Shown here: in pieces, positions 60,101 through 64,000 of the stretch | Position numbering within the stretch: the stretch's first letter is position 1 | How the letters are laid out: each line of letters opens with the position of its first letter | Source: Verticillium longisporum | Taxonomy: Eukaryota; Ascomycota; Sordariomycetes; Glomerellales; Plectosphaerellaceae | Reading direction: 5' to 3' | NCBI GenBank assembly: GCA_019188255.1 | Contig: JAETXT010000004.1 | Span: forward strand, 992,001-1,056,000 | DNA length: 64,000 nucleotides | Made by a program: the position numbers and the translations under genes | Notes under the pieces: model-generated | The model's database searches: none | What the model saw: the letters and a program-made list of their open reading frames with translations, nothing else | Told to the model about the DNA's origin: nothing

Positions 60101-61867
60101 GGACGAGGCAACGCTGACGCTGGCGGCGGATGAGGCAACGCTGACGCTGGCAGCGGACGAGGCAACGCTGACGCTGGCGGCGGATGAGGCAACGCTGACG
60201 CTGGCAGCAACAGACGAAGCAGCAACAGACGAAGCAGCAATAGACGAAGCAGCAACAGACGAAGCAGCAGCCGACGAAGCAGCAACAGACGAAGCAGCAA
60301 CAGACGAAGCAGCAGCCGACGAAGCAGCAACAGACGAAGCAGCAACAGACGAAGCAGCAGCCGACGAAGCAGCAACAGACGAAGCAGCAACAGACGAAGC
60401 AGCAGCCGACGAAGCAGCAACAGACGAAGCAGCAACAGACGAAGCAGCAGCCGACGAAGGGGCAACAGAACTCGTCGTCGCGGATCCAGAGGGGCTCCTC
60501 TGGATCGAGCTCAAGACGGCGGCATCCACCCAGTCGACGCCGGCGACGGCCACACTGGGATACAGGCCCGTGTAGAAGGCGGAAAGCTCATAGGGCGCAA
60601 GCTTGGCGACGTCGGTGGCGAGGGTGACGTAGGCGGCGCGGGCGGCGGCCTTGTTCGCGTAGCTGCCGGGGCCGGTGGTGTCGTACTCGATGTAGGTGTT
60701 GCGGGCGTCCTGGGTGTTGGTGTCGACGTAGACGCCCGAGTTGGCGACGAAGCCGGCGATGGACGTCTCGCGCCAGACGACGGCGACGCCGACACCGTTG
60801 GCGGCAGCCAGGAAGACATTCTTGTTCGTGGTGCCGGCCTTCTGGATGATCTGGCACGTGTCAAAGACGACGTTGGAGTTGTACAGCTTGCCCGAGGCGG
60901 TGTCGGTGAAGCCCTTGTTGTAGACGACGAGGGCATTGTTGTTGGTGGCCGTGATGGTGGAGCCATAGACGTAGAAGCTGCCGAAGGACGAGAAGATCTT
61001 GTCGGCGGCCTGGACGTATGAGTTGGCAATGAGACCAGAATTGTGGCTGCCGGCGAATCCAATGCTACCAGCAGCGGTGAGCTGGCACGAGTAAAAGGCG
61101 TGCTTGGAACCGCGCAGGAAGGCAATGCCGGCGGTGGACGCGGCATTGGCGTTGGCAATGTTGACGTTCTTCCAGGTGACACCCTTGGAGGTGCTCGTCA
61201 GGAAGTTGATGGGCGGGGTGGTACCGGAGGCACCGTTGGTGATGGTGACGAGATTGTCCGAGTACGTCTTGCCCGTTGAGGCCGTCTCGCCGACGATGGT
61301 CACGGCGGCGGTGGCTTGGATGGCGATGGCCTCGGTGTACGTGCCGGCCAAGACAGTCACGGTAGGGACGGCATTGGCCTGGGCGTAGGCGATGGCCGAG
61401 TTGATGTTGGTGAACTGGCCGGATCCATCCGAGGCGACGGTGACGGCTGGAGACGCATTAGCAGTGGTTGCGGTGGTGGTGGTCGTCGTTGTGCCAGTGC
61501 TGCTGCTGCTGCTGCTGCTGCTGCCACGCGAAGTGCTAGTCGAGAGGCTGGTCGAGGAAGTGACAGAGGAAGAGACGACTGATACAGAAGAGGCCGACGC
61601 CGAGAAAGTAGGCGCAACAGACGCAGGAGATACAGCAGCAGCATGTACCAGAGCAGAAAAATGAGCGAGGGCTGCAGCCGAAGAAGCAGATGCAGAAGCA
61701 GGTGCAGAAGCAGAAGCAGAAGCAGATGCAGAAGCAGGCGGGTTGGGGCGGCGGGCCGGGCAGACCAAATCACCAGAAGGAGGGGCAGCAGTGTTCGCAC
61801 CTTCAGCGGCAGCAGCACTTGGCCGGCAGAGGCCGAGCAGCAGCAGCGAGAGGACGGTAGCCTTCAT
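54184..61867 (-). CDS. Giant secreted protein with five tandem pectin methylesterase (CE8) domains
   Basis: Exon 1 (61867-56292) and exon 2 (56227-54184), with one 64-base intron (GTGAGT, CTGACTAAC, CCCAG) inside domain 5, encode 2,539 residues. Fungal pectinesterases usually have 320-400. A signal peptide (MKATVLSLLLLGLCRPSAAA) is followed by Ser/Ala/Thr filler and five beta-helix CE8 units at about 143-402, 684-989, 1036-1349, 1383-1719 and 1743-2046. The GxYxE opening is seen in each. The catalytic QD of QDTL is kept in units 3 (GFQDTLL), 4 (GWQDTLL) and 5 (GNQDALL), is QG in unit 2 and absent in unit 1. The nucleophile region DFIWG is kept in 3 and 4, DFVWG in 2, DMIWG in 5, and DKIFS in 1. 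LGRPW is intact in 3 and 5, LGRPY in 4, LGRDY in 2 and gone in 1. Units 1 and 2 are joined by an Ala/Ser minisatellite linker. A Thr/Ser/Val-rich tail of about 485 residues has two KR sites and no GPI-type hydrophobic end. Expected role: demethylating plant pectin outside the cell; the modularity is unexplained. Confidence 0.9.
54862..54900 (-). other. Acidic island with two Kex2-type KR sites in the tail
   Basis: Within the Thr-rich tail, residues near 2300-2325 read TKR, DLFEFEDFS, KR, DDFEDYESD. The Lys-Arg codons lie at 54895-54900 and 54862-54867. This is the only strongly acidic, Thr-poor stretch of the tail. Kex2 cuts after Lys-Arg in the Golgi, so the last 225 residues could be released. 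Confidence 0.5.
59990..60470. repeat. Coding minisatellite of the Ser/Ala linker
   Basis: Two adjoining in-frame arrays: a 27-base unit (protein SVSVASSAA, alternating pairs making a 54-base period) at about 60050-60210, and a 45-base unit (protein VAASSVAASSAAASS) at about 60211-60465. Near-identical copies indicate recent expansion. Confidence 0.85.
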
Positions 61868-64000
61868 GCTGGCGGATGGCGATCAGCGGCGGCGGAGGGC
61901 CCGGGGGGGGAGGGGGAGGAGGGCGGTCGAAACACGTGTGAAGAGGTGGGTGACTTGGCGGAGGGCCGGAGAACGATGGGCGTGGGGGAACGAGCATCGA
62001 GAGGAGGGCATCGCAATCGACGTCGCCGGGCCTGGGGAAGCAAGTCCATCTTGTATGAACGGCACGAATGCCAGCCAGATGCCGGGGCTACTTGGTGTCG
62101 CTGTCCGTCAGTCCATCGAACGACCCTGCTTCTCCAGAACGAGGCGAGGCCATCGCTTTCGACCGATGAAAATGATGGTCTAGCTCCATGTCAAGCTGTG
62201 AGCTGAACTCGGTTCGGCCTCATCGTGAGGCCCCTGACCCCTGCGGTTATGGTCAGAAAAGCTTGGCCTGGACTTCTTTTGGGGGGGAGGAATATCAGAG
62301 CAGACGGGGAGGCCTACCGGCTAGTTCCTCATCTTGGGGGACCGCATTGCTGGGAACGCCTCTCGTTAGCTGGCCTCCCGTATCGTTGTCCAACCTGGTG
62401 GCCGGCAAGGCTTCTGTGCCTCGTCTCGAGTTGGAATCGTGCTAGGCGTCCCAGGAGAGCTGGGCCATAGACATCGCTGTCGACGGGCTGTCCATGGGCC
62501 CATGGTCCGTGGGTCCATGGGGAGCATTCGCGATATCGGGGGGGTCGGCGTGATCGAGCGCTGGCGCTAAGGAATCGATAGCCTCAGCGTGCCATCGTCC
62601 CAGTCGAGCACGATCAAGCGAACGAGTGGATACTGCATGGTGTGTGTTGGTTTTGGGAGTCGTTGCAAGACTGAGGTGAGGTAGGCCAGGAAGAGCGGCA
62701 GTTGTCTTGACGAGGCTAGGATATGGGGAGTGGAGCCAGTGCAAGGTCTCGGCAAGGGCAGACGGCGAACTGGGGCGTTGAGTGACAAGCTTTCCCACGT
62801 GGTGCTGGCGTGCTGGCGTGCTGCAGGGGTTCGAGGGGGCAAGGCGCAAGGGCGCCGTGCCTGGGGCTGAGGGCGCAGAGGCAGGGGGCCTCGTTAGGGC
62901 CTCTTGGGCCTGTCCGGTGCCCCAATTGGGCCTCTGCGGCGCTACGGCCAGGGGTTCTGGGGGTTCTGAGGGCTCTTTCCACTACCTAGGTGCACAAAGG
63001 ACCATGTCGCTCCTCCGAGTCATGGTGGGGTCTTCTTCTTTTTTTTTTCTTTAGGGTCTTTAGTCTTTAGGGTCTTTAGTCTTTAGGGTCTTTAGTCTTT
63101 AGGGTCTTTAGTCTTTAGTCTTTAGGGGCCTCCCAGGGGCCGAGGTGCCGGGTCTCGACTGCGAAATGTGCATTGGCCCGCCCTCGGAGATCCCCCCTCT
63201 CCCTGGCCCGGCCTTGGAGAGAAATGCTTGTTTGCGACCCGAATTTGCATCGTCTTCCCTTTGTCCTGAGGATCCGGCTGCTCCCGCCCTACCACTCATT
63301 GTTCCGACCTGCATTGCAACGATCATATGCGATGGGCCGCCTCCCTTACTTCTTCTTTATCTGCGCTTATCTTCTCTCCCCCATGGTAAGCTTGTTGGTG
63401 CATTCCCTCCCTTGCCGCTAGACCCCATGCCTCGCGAGAGGAAACTAAGAAAGAAAGAAAGACAAAAAAAAGAGGTAGCATCTCGCATGGTCGCGACGTG
63501 TTCGTGCAAGCCACTGATGCTCCTGATAACGGCTGTTAGACGCCCGCTCATGCCACGACGCCAACGACTGCTGCGTTTCCCCCCCATCCCTCATGGCACC
63601 CTCGCCTATCGACGGGGCTTCGCTCCCAAAATGGGTCATGGTCCCGGCGGCTTGTGACGCCAGGCCTGCGAGCTACTGCGCGCTTCAGCCGACAAGCTGA
63701 AGCGAGCACCAGAGGCCTAGACTGCATGGGCCATGTGGCGTGGGCTCCCTCGCCTGATTGTCTGCTGCGTGCCCGCCGGTCTACTATAAGTTCGACCTTG
63801 AGGGATAAGCCGATGTGAGACATCCGTCGGGTGACCCGAGGAAGGGTTTCGATTTTTTTTTTCTCTCCATCGCGACTGACTCTGCAGCTTCTTGACAGGT
63901 CCGACTTGACAGGTCTGTGTCGAGACCCTTCGTCAAGCGCGCGGGAGGGGGAACTAGCCGATTAAAGAACCCAAGGGATTCCTGCTCCACTCAGACCATG
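61868..64000. other. Upstream region of the multi-pectinesterase gene to window end
   Basis: No frame with recognisable similarity. It contains the promoter side of the pectinesterase gene, a minisatellite at 63050-63127, and short A/T or purine runs (63440-63475, 63856-63864). No RNA gene identified. Confidence 0.55.
63050..63127 (+). repeat. TTTAGGGTCTTTAGTC minisatellite (about 4.5 copies)
   Basis: A 16-base unit repeated almost perfectly, alternating TTTAGGG with TCTTTAGTC. Noncoding. Confidence 0.85.

Noticed and set aside
59718..60575. Plus-strand frame encoding an (A)TDEAA-type acidic repeat
   Set aside because: Antisense image of the Ser/Ala minisatellite linker; any frame through such a repeat stays open.
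63050..63127. Telomere
   Set aside because: Internal, short and interleaved with a non-telomeric unit; window sequence continues on both sides.

Overview
The window reads as a chromosome segment of a filamentous ascomycete (Pezizomycotina, most likely a Sordariomycete). Three things point there: short 50-90 base GT-AG introns with CTRAC-type branch sites, protein sequences close to the fungal forms of Urb1, Dib1, Tao3, Rpn1, Rio2 and Rfa2, and a sharp split between GC-rich genic DNA and very AT-rich DNA of the kind left by repeat-induced point mutation (RIP). No species can be named from the sequence alone.

Bases 1-8505 are a gene-free, RIP-degraded transposon graveyard. It holds the decayed integrase end and chromodomain of a Gypsy chromovirus, a clean solo LTR with its target duplication, and a roughly 2.5 kb inverted repeat made of four copies of one 385-base unit. 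A 1.86 kb Fot1/pogo DNA transposon (13651-15509), with good terminal repeats but a frameshifted transposase, sits in a second, smaller AT-rich patch. A 249-base Tc1/mariner-type MITE lies at 43077-43325, and a RIP-mutated relative of it abuts the DIB1 promoter.

The genic part is mainly housekeeping: URB1 (60S ribosome assembly, minus), DIB1 (U5 snRNP, plus), TAO3 (polarity scaffold of the RAM network, minus), NCP1 (cytochrome P450 reductase, plus), an RBMS/MSSP-like two-RRM protein (plus), IDI1 (isopentenyl diphosphate isomerase, minus), a MATE transporter (minus), RPN1 (proteasome base, minus) divergent from RIO2 (40S maturation kinase, plus), a GNAT acetyltransferase (plus), RFA2 (RPA32, minus) and an orphan N-terminal exon that looks like a mitochondrial PP2C. 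NCP1 and IDI1 both serve the sterol/isoprenoid pathway but are 8 kb apart, and no metabolic gene cluster is evident.

The most unusual gene is the last one (54184-61867, minus). It encodes a secreted protein of about 2,540 residues carrying five consecutive pectin methylesterase (CE8) domains, joined by Ser/Ala minisatellite linkers and ending in a 485-residue Thr/Ser/Val-rich tail. The first two domains have lost catalytic positions and the last three look mostly intact.

Several conserved genes carry single lesions. URB1 and the transposase together show three one-base deficits, each in a homopolymer, and NCP1 has one in-frame TAG. Base-calling or assembly error must be excluded before any of these is read as biology.
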